The translations under genes and the position numbers were made by a program. 32,191 nucleotides of DNA from an archaeon (GTDB taxonomy: Archaea > Micrarchaeota > Micrarchaeia > Anstonellales > Bilamarchaeaceae). Location: the NCBI GenBank assembly GCA_020053355.1, contig JAGVNI010000012.1, positions 1 through 32,191 on the forward strand, written 5' to 3'. Below the pieces are notes generated by a model. That model was given only the letters and a program-made list of their open reading frames with translations, searched no databases and had not been told where the DNA came from. Shown here one piece after another: positions 14,294 through 23,685 of this stretch (positions are counted from its first letter, which is position 1; each line of letters starts with the position of its first letter).

Positions 14294-15937
14294 TCATGCC
14301 CCCGGCTTGGCCTCGTTGTCCTTCCGCTTGGTGAATGCCCCGCTCCGGGCGAGTTTCAATATGGCGGCGCGCGTTTCCATGCGCCCTCCGTTGGAATACT
14401 TAACCTGCTTCATCGAATCATCGGAAAAGACGCCGGCCATGACCTTCCCGTCCATATCCATGGGGACATCCTGCCCGAGCAGGTGCAATATCGTGGGTGC
14501 AACGTCCATGATGCTCAACCTTTCGGATTCGCCTGCATGGATTCCCGGGCCGGAAATGGCAAAAATCCCGTCCCGGTTGTGGAAGTTCTTGACCGATTTC
14601 GAAAAAATGCTTCCGTAATACCCGATGTTCCCGATTCCGTGGTCCCCGGGCTCGATGATGATTTCCGGCCCGTAACCGACATACGGGCCGCGATAAATCG
14701 AATCCGCCGCTATCACGCTCCGGAACGGGTGTTTCCCGGTGAGCGTGCTCTTCTGCGCTTTCAATCCTTCGAGAAGCGTCCTTCTGATTTCCGCAGCCTC
14801 TTCATCGCCAACCAGGCCTCCCTGGAACCTGCTCTTCCTGTTGATGAATACCAAGCCCGCCTCGGTGCAGAATGCCTTCGACGCCCCGCGGTCGACCTGC
14901 CTGGTGAAACCCGAGAGCGTCATGAACTTCGAAATCCCGAGGGTCTTCTGGAGGCCAATAAAGCAGTTCCGTAATCCGTCAAGGGCTTTTCTTCCGGCCA
15001 TGCTCCTGCCAAGGAAAACGACGAGGGGCTTGATATTAAGGGAAAACCGTTTCTCCTGCGCTTTCCGAAGTCCGAGATTCTGGAGGGAGCCGCGGGAATA
15101 AGTCAGGAGGCCCATGCTCTCAAGATAATTATTCAGGCTGAAAACATACCGGTAACTCTCGAATCCATGGTCCGACATCAGTATGAGGTAAGCGTCCTCG
15201 CCCACGTTGTCCATGAACCAGCCGAGGGCGTCATCGAGCTTCCGGTACAGGCGGATTATCCCGTCTTTCAGCGCCCTGTCCGGTATTCCGGCCTTGATCT
15301 GGTCATAGACGGCATGCTGGACATGGTCGCTTTCGGAAAAGAGAAGGAAGAACAGGTCCGGCTTCTTCTGGAAAAGGTTCTTCGCGATGCGCATCCGGAT
15401 ATCCAGGTGCCGGTTCAGGTCGGCTATGAAGGCATGCTTGTCTTTGAGGGTGATTATGTCCCCTGCAAATGCCGGGTAATCAGAAAAATCCGGGTCATCT
15501 GCAAGCCCCTTCGGGCTGAAGAGGTCCTCGGTCGAACTCGTGAAGCTCCCCAAGGTGATATCATCGGTCAAGGCCGGCGTCGAGCCGTGGAGGTTTATCA
15601 GAACGGATGTGAGGCCGTTTCTCTTGAGGATTTGCTGGATGGTATCAGCCTTGATGTCCCGGGACGACATGAGTGAAACGTCCTTCACGGTCTTTCCTGC
15701 TTTCGCGAAATCGAAAACCCCGTGCTTGCCGGGATTCATGCCAGTCGCGAAGGAAATCCATGCAGGGACGGTGTTGGAGGGCAGGGTCGATTCCAGGATT
15801 CCCCAAGCCGATTGTTTTCTGAGCCTGTCCAGGTTCGGCATGCTCAGGTCATTTTTCAGGTATTCGAGGGTCTTCCACGTGAAGCCGTCGAATCCTATCA
15901 CGACCACCCTTTTCCTTCCTGCTTTCTGCGGGTCCAT
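14294..15937 (-). CDS. Alkaline-phosphatase-superfamily protein (type I phosphodiesterase / COG3379-like), long form
   Basis: 547 residues. Near the N-terminus VVVIGFDGFTW gives the first metal Asp, and PSNTVPAWISFATG carries the Thr nucleophile followed by MNPGKHGVFDF. SESDHVQHAVYDQ, LMSDHGFESY and EPGDHGIGN supply the remaining metal ligands, so it looks catalytically intact. Family members act on phosphodiesters, pyrophosphates, sulfates or phosphoglycans. No signal peptide or TM segment is evident. Start: ATG 15937, 26 nt from TATAAAA-like DNA at 15960-15967, hence probably leaderless. TTG 15943 is an alternative. Its first 89 bases overlap the end of the small membrane-protein gene. It is the last gene of the leftward surface-glycan operon, with an internal promoter of its own. 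Confidence 0.85.
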   Translation of the reverse strand: MDPQKAGRKRVVVIGFDGFTWKTLEYLKNDLSMPNLDRLRKQSAWGILESTLPSNTVPAWISFATGMNPGKHGVFDFAKAGKTVKDVSLMSSRDIKADTIQQILKRNGLTSVLINLHGSTPALTDDITLGSFTSSTEDLFSPKGLADDPDFSDYPAFAGDIITLKDKHAFIADLNRHLDIRMRIAKNLFQKKPDLFFLLFSESDHVQHAVYDQIKAGIPDRALKDGIIRLYRKLDDALGWFMDNVGEDAYLILMSDHGFESYRYVFSLNNYLESMGLLTYSRGSLQNLGLRKAQEKRFSLNIKPLVVFLGRSMAGRKALDGLRNCFIGLQKTLGISKFMTLSGFTRQVDRGASKAFCTEAGLVFINRKSRFQGGLVGDEEAAEIRRTLLEGLKAQKSTLTGKHPFRSVIAADSIYRGPYVGYGPEIIIEPGDHGIGNIGYYGSIFSKSVKNFHNRDGIFAISGPGIHAGESERLSIMDVAPTILHLLGQDVPMDMDGKVMAGVFSDDSMKQVKYSNGGRMETRAAILKLARSGAFTKRKDNEAKPGA

Positions 15938-16268
15938 CAGCAACTTCTCTCCCCTTTGCTATAAAATCTTTCCCACCACCCGAATCCCGGTAACGCATCA
16001 GTGAAACCGCGAGGGCGGAAACAAGGAGGGCTAGCGAAACGGCGGCCAGGTTGAATGCGTACGCAACAAATCCGAAAGTGAATAGGAGCGACGAGGCAAG
16101 GAAGCAAAACCCGAAAGCCGCCGCACCCGCAACTTTCGGCGAAAGATGAAGGGCGGCAAGGGCAATTATGCATACGACAAAGAAAAGCGCGTCCGAACCG
16201 TCGAAGGTATAACCGGCGCTGGCGGCTGCCAGGAGCGCAAGCAGGAAAATCCAAATCCTGCCATTCAT
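15849..16268 (-). CDS. Small 4-TM membrane protein, partner of the 987-residue YfhO-like protein
   Basis: 139 residues with about four hydrophobic helices in the first 95, followed by a basic, polar tail. The segment KVAGAAA...FGFVAYAF resembles QVAGAAA...LGMRQYAF of the small protein at 19233, so the two are probably homologous. I do not recognise a named family. The start overlaps the stop of the preceding large protein by ATGA, with GGAGGG upstream, indicating translational coupling. The last 30 or so codons overlap the N-terminus of the phosphatase-like gene in another frame, so the tail sequence is constrained by that gene. Probable role: subunit or stabiliser of the large GT-C/YfhO-like protein. 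Confidence 0.7.
   Translation of the reverse strand: MNGRIWIFLLALLAAASAGYTFDGSDALFFVVCIIALAALHLSPKVAGAAAFGFCFLASSLLFTFGFVAYAFNLAAVSLALLVSALAVSLMRYRDSGGGKDFIAKGREVADGPAESRKEKGGRDRIRRLHVEDPRIPEK
15960..15967 (-). promoter_or_regulatory. Internal TATA box before the long phosphatase-like gene
   Basis: TTTTATAG on the minus strand, centred 26-27 nt before ATG 15937, lies within the coding region of the small membrane protein. It allows the last gene of the operon to be expressed separately as a leaderless mRNA. Confidence 0.5.
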
Positions 16269-19228
16269 GCGGCCATCCCTCCGCCGCTTTTGTCATTTTT
16301 CAAGCACTCCCTGGCAAGGTAAATGAAAACCGCAAGGTATCCCAGCCCCGAAATCACGAGGCCGGCATTGTGCCATGGCTGCAGTGCGTAATAAACCGCC
16401 ACTTTGTGCACGCCGGTCTGGTTGATGCAGAATCCGTTAACGGCGGAGTAGACCGGCACGGGCGCGTACTCACTCACCCCGGAAGACGCCCTCCATGCCT
16501 GGTCGTACCCTTCCGTGAAAACCATGAAATACGGGCCGCTCGAATTGACCGTGACAACATATTCCGACATCCCTGTCCTTTCATATGATACGATGGTCGC
16601 GTCCTGCTTGGGCAGCTGTTCACCGCCTTCGATGATAATGTAATCCAAGAATCCTTCGGACTGGGTGCCGTTCCCGCCTTTCGCCGCAACTTCCAGCCGG
16701 TGCGTTCCGCTGCCGAGCCAGATGCCGTCACCGGCTGTCTCTTTCCCGTCAATGAAGGCGGCCACATCCGTCCCCCTGAGGGTCAATTGGTAAATCCCGG
16801 CACGGTAGATATGCAGCGGGGCAGCCAGCCTGGACTTGTTTGTCAGCGCCATTCCCATCCCCCTGGCGAACCGCTTGTCGTATGCCGGGGATGCATCGGA
16901 TTGTTCGAAATCGCCATTCGCATCGAAAACATACATCACGCGCTTGCCTTGCAAGGCGCCATCCATCGCAATTGCGGCGGATTCCGTTTTACTGCCTTTC
17001 TTCAGGAAATACCCCATATTGACGGCCTGGAATCCGGCTTCGTTCTCCATCCAGAAAGTTTTGGCCCCGGCATCCAAGTGGCCGTCAAAAACCCTGACCC
17101 ACCTATAGCCTTCGATGTCTGATTTTGTGCTTATATCGGCCTGCGCGATGTCGTCAATGCCGATTTTGAGGCTTCCGCCCGTCCTGCCCATGTACACCCT
17201 TGCGAATACCTCGAAACCCCCGCTTTCTTTTATTGAAAACCCCTGCGACAACCTGTCGGCTTCACCCCCGGTCGTGCAGTTGGGGGTGGATGGGCTGGAC
17301 GCGAGATATTCACCGTAACGCCACTGGTCCGTCCGGAAAACGCCGGGGCCCGGGCCGCTCGGGGTTTCCGGTATCTTGGTCCAGCAGCCATCCCCCTCCC
17401 TTTCATAGCCGTCGAATGCGATTACCCTCGATTTATCGATTCGCGGGAATACGGCGTCATGCGGCCCGAATACGACCGTATCCGAGGCATTGAACGCATC
17501 GGCAGCGCGGTAATCCGTGTCCGCGAAGATTACCGCGTCATCCGAACCCGCCTCATCCTTCCAAACCGGATAAAGCGAATAGAACCCGGCATAGTCGATA
17601 ATGATGCGCCCGGGAATCCGGAACATCTCGGTTCCGTTGTTGAGCTTATACAAGTCATACTCTTTCCTGTGGTATATGCCCTCGAAATTCCTCGATGCGT
17701 CAGCCGCCGCCGCTCCCGCGTACGTGATGTCGTAGAACTGGCGGTTCTGGCGCTGGTCAATGGCGAGGTACTTTATCCCGAGGTCTTCATCCAGGCGATT
17801 CAACGCCTCGACAGACCTGCCCCCGTCTATGAGCAGCCACATGAACTGGTCTCCCTGGTACGGAGGCATCGTTTTTATCGGGGAGCTTTCAGGGTAGTCG
17901 CTGTACCAAATGATTTTGGCCTTGTAGTCCCCGTCGTTTTTTAGAATCGAGACTGCGTCCAGGATTGCCCTGGGGGCAGGCGCCTTCGCTATATGCCCAT
18001 CAAGGTCGCCGGTCCAAATCGGCCATACGAACAGGGATTGCATGAGGAGTATGGATGCGCATGCGCCTGCAAGCGCCAACCTGCCTTTGACCGACGCGAG
18101 CATGTTTCCAATTGCGAGCGTGAAAAAGAACGGAATAACATATGCGAACTTCCCTCCCCCGCGGAATATCCAGCCTATGAATGGGATGTCGAATATGACA
18201 TCCCGATAGAGGCTCCCGAAAGGCGGGTTGATGCTTTTTCCGACAATCACGAATATGCATATGCATGCGAGGGCTGCCAGGCCGAGCCTGTTCGGCTTCA
18301 GAAGGGCGAATATGATTGCTGCGCCAAAAAGCAGCGCGACTGCGGGATAATACATCAGTTCTCCGAAAGGGTACTCAAAGACCAGGTGTTTCCAGGCGAG
18401 AAAATGGATGTCCAGGCTCATCAGGCGGAACACGACGCTGTTTTGTGCCAGTGTTGCTACGTAATCGTCAGAAGTGACATACCCCGGATGCGGCAAACCT
18501 GAAATGAATGACGAACCCAGGACTGGCAGCATGATGAACGCCGTCAATGCCATGAAGACCGCGGCCGAAAAGACGCATCTGGCTGCGACGCCCCTCGCCC
18601 AGGCCCAGTTCCGTCTTGCAGCCAATAGCGCGCAAAAAATGCCGATGAACATGGCAACGGCGTACAACGCCGAATGGATGACCAGGAGGAACGAGAATGC
18701 GCTGATAAGGCCGAGCATGACCGGATATCTGGGCCTATCCGAATCCAGCGTCATGTATATCGAATAGAACAGGAGCGGGAATATCGCGTATATGTACGCG
18801 AAATATGAATTGGAGAACTGGCTTACGGCGATAGGATTCACCAGATAGAAAAAACCGCATATGAAGCTGATTGCATGCAGCCTGGCCGGGCCGATTGCAT
18901 GGCCCGCCTTCGCAAGAAGCCTATTGCATACCAGATAAGCGGAAAAAAGCGATACGAATGCAAGAGCCGTGAACCGGACCGCCTGCTCCTGCCCTTCGGT
19001 GATGAACAGGTATACCCATTCCAGGACTATCCTCTTCTGATAATCGAAATAGCTTCTTTCATCCCACTTGAAAAGGGTTAAGAAGTATTCCCGGAATGAT
19101 GTTACGTCGAATCTTGGGGTGTAATCGATATTTTTCCAATAGCCGTCGCTGACAATCAGGCCGCGGGTGGCGATTACCGATATGACGGCAAAAACGAAAG
19201 CCGCCGCAAGGACGTATTTCCACTCCAT
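16265..19228 (-). CDS. Large YfhO/GT-C-like membrane protein (987 aa) with extracytoplasmic C-terminal region
   Basis: Residues 1 to about 405 hold roughly 11 TM helices with signatures shared by its paralogues: DGYW...DYTPRFD in the first outer loop (candidate GT-C acidic site), YPFGE, NPPFGSLY, GWIFRGGGKFAY (about 351-362) and WPIWTGD. The FR...KF motif also marks YfhO and AftD-type arabinosyltransferases. Residues from about 410 to 950 are soluble with repeated beta-sandwich-like modules, for example VFARVYMG and WVRVFDGHLDAG, and end in a YfhO-like YVVTVNSSGPYFMVF segment and one last TM. Seven N-glycosylation sequons lie in the soluble part. Start: ATG 19228, five bases after the previous stop. 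The longer frame from 19372 adds only a G/R-rich stretch that duplicates the neighbour's coding DNA. Sugar and acceptor unknown. Confidence 0.78.
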   Translation of the reverse strand: MEWKYVLAAAFVFAVISVIATRGLIVSDGYWKNIDYTPRFDVTSFREYFLTLFKWDERSYFDYQKRIVLEWVYLFITEGQEQAVRFTALAFVSLFSAYLVCNRLLAKAGHAIGPARLHAISFICGFFYLVNPIAVSQFSNSYFAYIYAIFPLLFYSIYMTLDSDRPRYPVMLGLISAFSFLLVIHSALYAVAMFIGIFCALLAARRNWAWARGVAARCVFSAAVFMALTAFIMLPVLGSSFISGLPHPGYVTSDDYVATLAQNSVVFRLMSLDIHFLAWKHLVFEYPFGELMYYPAVALLFGAAIIFALLKPNRLGLAALACICIFVIVGKSINPPFGSLYRDVIFDIPFIGWIFRGGGKFAYVIPFFFTLAIGNMLASVKGRLALAGACASILLMQSLFVWPIWTGDLDGHIAKAPAPRAILDAVSILKNDGDYKAKIIWYSDYPESSPIKTMPPYQGDQFMWLLIDGGRSVEALNRLDEDLGIKYLAIDQRQNRQFYDITYAGAAAADASRNFEGIYHRKEYDLYKLNNGTEMFRIPGRIIIDYAGFYSLYPVWKDEAGSDDAVIFADTDYRAADAFNASDTVVFGPHDAVFPRIDKSRVIAFDGYEREGDGCWTKIPETPSGPGPGVFRTDQWRYGEYLASSPSTPNCTTGGEADRLSQGFSIKESGGFEVFARVYMGRTGGSLKIGIDDIAQADISTKSDIEGYRWVRVFDGHLDAGAKTFWMENEAGFQAVNMGYFLKKGSKTESAAIAMDGALQGKRVMYVFDANGDFEQSDASPAYDKRFARGMGMALTNKSRLAAPLHIYRAGIYQLTLRGTDVAAFIDGKETAGDGIWLGSGTHRLEVAAKGGNGTQSEGFLDYIIIEGGEQLPKQDATIVSYERTGMSEYVVTVNSSGPYFMVFTEGYDQAWRASSGVSEYAPVPVYSAVNGFCINQTGVHKVAVYYALQPWHNAGLVISGLGYLAVFIYLARECLKNDKSGGGMAA

Positions 19229-19232
19229 CTGC

Positions 19233-19625
19233 TTACCCCGCCCGCCCCCCTGCATGCGTGCCAGCGTGTTTCCGCCTGGTTTTGGGCGCTGCCCCTTCCT
19301 TGCCTGCGGCCCGCCCTCCAGTCCCAACCTCCCGTTCCCCCCCTGCTTGCATCCGCCATTTCCATGCCGCAACCGCCGTAGCAGCCATCAGCATGCCTAG
19401 CGAGGCTTCCGAGACGCCAAACGCATACTGCCGCATCCCCAAAGCGAAAAGGAATCCCGCGAGGATTACTGCCGCCGCGACTGCCGCGGCCCCGGCAACC
19501 TGGCTGTGGTGGTAAAAAGCCAGGGCGCAGGCGATAACGAGGAAGGGGAACGCCATCTCAATCCCCAATCCGGCATACGCGAGGATGAGGGCGAGAACAA
19601 GCGCCCACGGCATGGCCTTCATCAT
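19233..19625 (-). CDS. Small 4-TM membrane protein, partner of the 1091-residue YfhO-like protein
   Basis: 130 residues with about four hydrophobic helices in residues 5-90 and then a basic Gly/Ala/Arg/His tail (AAPKTRRKHAG). It resembles the small protein at 15849 (VAGAAA and YAF segments). Start: ATG 19625 overlaps the TGA of the preceding large gene (ATGA), with a strong GGGGAGGTGG just upstream. The frame is open 72 nt further but inside the neighbour. The stop is five bases before the next large gene. The G/C-rich tail is probably unstructured and may bind acidic lipid heads, nucleic acid or partner loops. No named family recognised. Confidence 0.72.
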   Translation of the reverse strand: MMKAMPWALVLALILAYAGLGIEMAFPFLVIACALAFYHHSQVAGAAAVAAAVILAGFLFALGMRQYAFGVSEASLGMLMAATAVAAWKWRMQAGGEREVGTGGRAAGKEGAAPKTRRKHAGTHAGGRAG

Positions 19626-22600
19626 ACCATCCACCTCCCCAGGCGACCCCTGGCGATTAGGGCAACCGTTCCCAGCAGGCCTGCGCCAGATATCCACAAG
19701 CCCAGGATGAACCAGGGCTGCGGCCCGAAATAAACATGGACCGTGTGCTCCCCGGTCTTGTTGATGAAAAATCCGTTGACAATCCCGTATACCGGCACGG
19801 CGCCGCTTTCCTCTCCGTCCACCGATGCCATCCAGAGGGGATTGTAGCCGTCTGTCAGTACGAGGAAATACGGGCGGGTTGAGTTCACTGCCACGTCATA
19901 GGTTGTCGGGTCGGCCTTTGTATACCCGGTAATCTTCGCCTCCCCGCCCGAATCCTGCGCGTCCAGCACGAGCGCGATATAATCCACCACGCCCAATCCG
20001 TTTCCCCGGATAGTCAGGTTGTGCTTTCCCTTTGAAAGGAAAACCGAATCGTTCTGGACTGAATTCCCATCTACAAACATGGTAAAGTTACTGCCAGAGC
20101 CGAGTATCCCATAAATGCCCGGCCTGTATGTCGTAATGCTGCTCCAAAGCACTGAGCTGTCATTCAGCCCCGCCGCGTAGACATCGCTATAGTTGCCGCC
20201 GCCGACTATCCATGCATTGTGCATCTCGAAATCCTTTTCCGCTTCGAGCGCGTAAACGATGTCCTTTCCCCCGAGCCACTCCCAGCCGTCCGGCTCCCCC
20301 TTTTTCCTGATATAAGCGACATCAATGGATTCGCTGCCGCCATTGTCCGCAATCTCCAGAGCGTGCACGCCCTGTCCCAACCATCCATCATATACCCTTG
20401 CCCAGTCGTATGCGGTAGTGGAGGACTTGGTCGCTACGCCCGTATCCTTCAAATCGTCTATGCCAGCCACGAGGCCGCGTCCGTCCGGGTTTTTCAGATA
20501 TCTCAGGTAAACCTCGTATTCCCCCGCTTCTTCAACCTTGAAACTCATTTCGAGGCTTTCATCGGCATATTCATTCAAAATGACGCTGCCGATATCCATG
20601 GTGCACGAGGATTTCACATTTGCGAATGAAGATTTGTCTGATACCAGCATCACGAACCCGGCATCCCACGGAACCTCCATCTCATCATGGATGCTCCATT
20701 TCAGGTCTTTCTTATACCCCGGCATAATCCTGGCCGTTTTAATCCTTTTCATCTCCTTGTCGTAGAAAATTACCCGGATGATGAAGCCCGAATTCTCGCA
20801 GCTACCGGATCCGTTTATCGATAGCCACCCGCGCCCGATTGCGGTTTGGGGCACGACAATCGTGCCATTACCGTTCCTTGCACCGTCTTTTCCGAGGGAG
20901 ATGTTCGCGAGAATCGCAAGATTGCTGCTGTTAGTTACAATGTCACCGTGGCGATTCCCGGTCTTATATATGAAGGCATTATTGTAGGGGAACTGGTCGG
21001 ACAGCATCCTGCCCTCCGGTGCGTCCGCGCTCAATGTATTGTATTTGACCCACCCCCCGCCCGGATTATCCGGGAAATAAATCGCGTTTTGGTCGTCAAT
21101 CCGCATTGCGGGGATTTCGCCAGGGCCGAATACCGCGGAATCGGCCTGCGCCTCCCGGACGGCACCAGTCAATTTCGGGTCGTTTTCCATGAAGATGACC
21201 GAAGCGTTTCTCCGCCCCATGCTCCAGAGGGTGACTGCGGTGTGGAACCCGCCGTAATCCAGGGCGGCCTCCCCCGCAGTATATACCGGCGTCGTCCCGT
21301 TGTTGAGCCTGAAAACATCGTATTGGCCGCCATCATATACCTGGTCGAACCTCCCTCCAGATTCCACGATGGCGTATTTGGCGTATTTTATATCGTAGAA
21401 CGGCCTTTTCTGGGAATTGTCTATCAGAAGGTATTCCAGGCCGAGCCGCCGGTTCAGGATGGCCAGGGGCGCCACCGATTCCCCGCCCTCAATCAGGTAC
21501 CTCATGGGAAGCGCATACATGCGCTTGGGCGCAATCGCCTTCACAGGCGCGCTCTCGGAATAATCGCTGTACCACGCCACCTTCACATTCTCCGAATCGG
21601 TATTTTTCAGCAATGCGAGGATGTCAAAGAAATCCTTTTCCCCCTGCAACATCTCTATCGAATGGAAATTGCCGGTCCATACCGGCCATGCGAAAATGCC
21701 CTGCGCGAGAAGCACTGCAAGGACCGCGGCCGCAAGGGCCTGTTTGTGCCTTGAAATCACGCAAAGGAGATGGGCAAGCCCGAGCGAGAAAAATAGCGGG
21801 AGCATGTAGAGGAACTTGGTCCCGGCCCTGAACATCCATCCAATCGCCGGCAAATCGAACACGAGCCTCTCATACAGGCCGCCGAACGGCGGTGAGATGG
21901 CTTTAGACAGCAGCACGAAAACGCAAATGCAGGCGAGGACCGACAGGGCCAGTTTTCCGGGGCGCAGGATGCAGGATGCCAGGGCCAGGCCGATGATGAT
22001 GGAGAAAACGGGGTAATACATCTCCCCGAACGGATAATTATACCCCATCTGCGGGGCGAAAAAAGCGTTGATGTCCAGGCATATCGAGCGGAACACGTTC
22101 GTATCCTCGGATACCGATTCTACGTACGACTCGCTGTTCACATACCCCGGATTGGGCAGGTCGTACCTGAGCGTCGTGTAGATTGACGGCAACGAGATGT
22201 ATGCCGTAAGCAGGATGAACGTTGCTCCGGAAAGAAGGAGCTTCATGAGAATCTTAATCGCTTCCGGTTTCAGTCCCTCCCTGCGCAAGCCGATGAATGC
22301 CACCGCTCCGCATGCGCCCATCATGAGGGCCACATAAATCAGGTTATGTATGGCCAGGGAGAAGAGGAACGCGGAAACGAGCCCGAGGATGATGGGGTGC
22401 CGCCATCGTTCCGAATTCAAGGTCATGTAGCCGAAATAGAATGCCGCCGGGAAAAACGCGTACGCGAGCGGCATGTTCGCCTTGTTGAAATGGCTGATTG
22501 AAATCGGGTTCACAAGATAGAAAAAAGCCACGGCGAAGCATATCGCATGCCCCCACGGGCCGGAAATCCGGTACTCGTTCTCCACGAACCGGCCGGTGAA

Positions 22601-22897
22601 GAAATATGCTGAGAGCAGTATCAGGAAAACCTCGGCCCCGAACCTCCATGCCTGGAACTGCGGCTCGTCCAGGAAAAAGTACACCCAGTAGACCGTCATC
22701 CTCTTCTGCTCGTCCAGGCTCATTGTCTGGTCCCACCTGAACATGGAAAAGAAAAATTCCTTGAGGGAGGCGGTGTCGAATCTCGGCGCGTAATCGAAGC
22801 TGGTCCAATACCCGTCCCCTGCCATCAGCTGCCTTGTCGATATGAGCGCAATTCCCAGAAAGATGATTGCGGCTATCAGGAGATGGTTGATTTTCAT
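19622..22897 (-). CDS. Large YfhO/GT-C-like membrane protein (1091 aa) with extracytoplasmic C-terminal region
   Basis: Closest relative of the 987-residue protein. First outer loop DGYWTSFDYAPRFD (28-41), FFYLVNPISISHF (about 125-137), YNYPFGEMYYP, SPPFGGLYERL, GWMFRAGTKFLY (353-364) and WPVWTGN (404-410) match it position for position, over about 11 TM helices. The soluble part, to about 1060, includes an extra module (ISLGKDG...MDIGSV) absent from the 987-residue paralogue, a carbohydrate-binding-like module (YEVYLRYL, WARVYDGWLGQG), a glycine-rich DGNSVQNDSVF repeat and the YfhO-like end YDVAVNSTRPYFLVL before a last TM. Nine sequons are all in this region, supporting an outside location. 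ATG 22897 lies 37 nt after the GT2 stop. Likely uses a polyprenyl-phosphate sugar, perhaps the GT2 product (inference). Confidence 0.8.
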   Translation of the reverse strand: MKINHLLIAAIIFLGIALISTRQLMAGDGYWTSFDYAPRFDTASLKEFFFSMFRWDQTMSLDEQKRMTVYWVYFFLDEPQFQAWRFGAEVFLILLSAYFFTGRFVENEYRISGPWGHAICFAVAFFYLVNPISISHFNKANMPLAYAFFPAAFYFGYMTLNSERWRHPIILGLVSAFLFSLAIHNLIYVALMMGACGAVAFIGLRREGLKPEAIKILMKLLLSGATFILLTAYISLPSIYTTLRYDLPNPGYVNSESYVESVSEDTNVFRSICLDINAFFAPQMGYNYPFGEMYYPVFSIIIGLALASCILRPGKLALSVLACICVFVLLSKAISPPFGGLYERLVFDLPAIGWMFRAGTKFLYMLPLFFSLGLAHLLCVISRHKQALAAAVLAVLLAQGIFAWPVWTGNFHSIEMLQGEKDFFDILALLKNTDSENVKVAWYSDYSESAPVKAIAPKRMYALPMRYLIEGGESVAPLAILNRRLGLEYLLIDNSQKRPFYDIKYAKYAIVESGGRFDQVYDGGQYDVFRLNNGTTPVYTAGEAALDYGGFHTAVTLWSMGRRNASVIFMENDPKLTGAVREAQADSAVFGPGEIPAMRIDDQNAIYFPDNPGGGWVKYNTLSADAPEGRMLSDQFPYNNAFIYKTGNRHGDIVTNSSNLAILANISLGKDGARNGNGTIVVPQTAIGRGWLSINGSGSCENSGFIIRVIFYDKEMKRIKTARIMPGYKKDLKWSIHDEMEVPWDAGFVMLVSDKSSFANVKSSCTMDIGSVILNEYADESLEMSFKVEEAGEYEVYLRYLKNPDGRGLVAGIDDLKDTGVATKSSTTAYDWARVYDGWLGQGVHALEIADNGGSESIDVAYIRKKGEPDGWEWLGGKDIVYALEAEKDFEMHNAWIVGGGNYSDVYAAGLNDSSVLWSSITTYRPGIYGILGSGSNFTMFVDGNSVQNDSVFLSKGKHNLTIRGNGLGVVDYIALVLDAQDSGGEAKITGYTKADPTTYDVAVNSTRPYFLVLTDGYNPLWMASVDGEESGAVPVYGIVNGFFINKTGEHTVHVYFGPQPWFILGLWISGAGLLGTVALIARGRLGRWMV

Positions 22898-22934
22898 CGG
22901 CTTGCCCCCGGGTTTCCCTTTCTCGTCCCCCTGC

Positions 22935-23633
22935 CTATCCTCTCAGCCTGAACCTTGCGAGGGCGCAGGCCATCCGAAAAGCGTCCGGAAGGAGATTGAA
23001 CCTTGATCCCGGAGTCTCCTTCCATTCAATGGGGATTTCGGCTATCTTCAGCCCTTTTCGCTGGGCCCGCACCAGCAGTTCGGTGTCCCAGAACCACCCC
23101 TGGTCTTCGACCTCGTTGATTACCGGCAGGACCGATTCCTTGCGGAATGCCTTGAATCCGCACTGGTGGTCCGTCAGCTTGGAGCCGAGGAATACCCGGA
23201 CGAGCATGTTGAATCCCTTGCTGGCCACATACCTCACCACGCTCCTTTTCGCCTTAGATTCGCGCAGGTACCTTGAGCCTATCACGATGTGCGCGCCCCC
23301 TTCGATGAAGTCGACCAGCTGCCTAACATGCCCGGGATTCGATGCAAGGTCCGCATCCATGAATACGACTATGTCAGCCTTGGCGAGTCCGGCCGCGCTC
23401 TTTATCGCGGCCCCCTTGCCCAGCCGTTTGCCGTTGTGGTGGATTTTCACGCGCCCGGATTTCAATGATTTGGCGATTTTGAGGGTATCGTCCGAGCTGC
23501 CGTCCTCGCTGATGATTATCTCGAATTCGCCGAGGGAATCCTCAAGCACCGATTCCAGCCTTTCCACGCTTCGCCGCAGCCTCCGCTCTTCGTTGTAAGC
23601 AGGAAGTATGACCGACACCATCTCTCTCGCCAT
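22935..23633 (-). CDS. GT2 glycosyltransferase, dolichyl-phosphate sugar synthase-like
   Basis: 232 residues. MVSVILPAYNEERR and SEDGSSDDT (42-50) form the nucleotide-binding part, and FMDADLASNP (92-100) holds the D-x-D metal site. GSRYLRES, TDHQCGFKAFRKE and FWDTELLVRAQRKG are typical of dolichyl-phosphate mannose or glucose synthases. No C-terminal TM segment is present. Such enzymes make polyprenyl-phosphate monosaccharides, the donors used by GT-C enzymes, which fits its place as first gene of the operon of YfhO/GT-C-like proteins. Start: ATG 23633, 25 nt from the shared TATA at about 23658, hence leaderless. The open frame continues to 23885 but crosses the promoter and the divergent gene. 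Confidence 0.87.
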   Translation of the reverse strand: MAREMVSVILPAYNEERRLRRSVERLESVLEDSLGEFEIIISEDGSSDDTLKIAKSLKSGRVKIHHNGKRLGKGAAIKSAAGLAKADIVVFMDADLASNPGHVRQLVDFIEGGAHIVIGSRYLRESKAKRSVVRYVASKGFNMLVRVFLGSKLTDHQCGFKAFRKESVLPVINEVEDQGWFWDTELLVRAQRKGLKIAEIPIEWKETPGSRFNLLPDAFRMACALARFRLRG

Positions 23634-23651
23634 CACATAAAAGTCGTTGTT

Positions 23652-23663
23652 CTTATTTAAAAC
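23652..23663. promoter_or_regulatory. Bidirectional TATA element of the two divergent glycan operons
   Basis: CTTATTTAAAAC reads as a TATA box on both strands. Its centre is 25 nt from the leftward ATG (23633) and 28 nt from the rightward GTG (23686), so one short element can drive two leaderless operons from a 52-nt intergenic gap. Confidence 0.65.
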
Positions 23664-23685
23664 CCTATTTGGGGAAAACAGATTC

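Noticed and set aside
20846-21754. 302-residue frame antisense to the 1091-residue protein
   Set aside because: No motif, no promoter or ribosome site, and it lies opposite conserved coding sequence.
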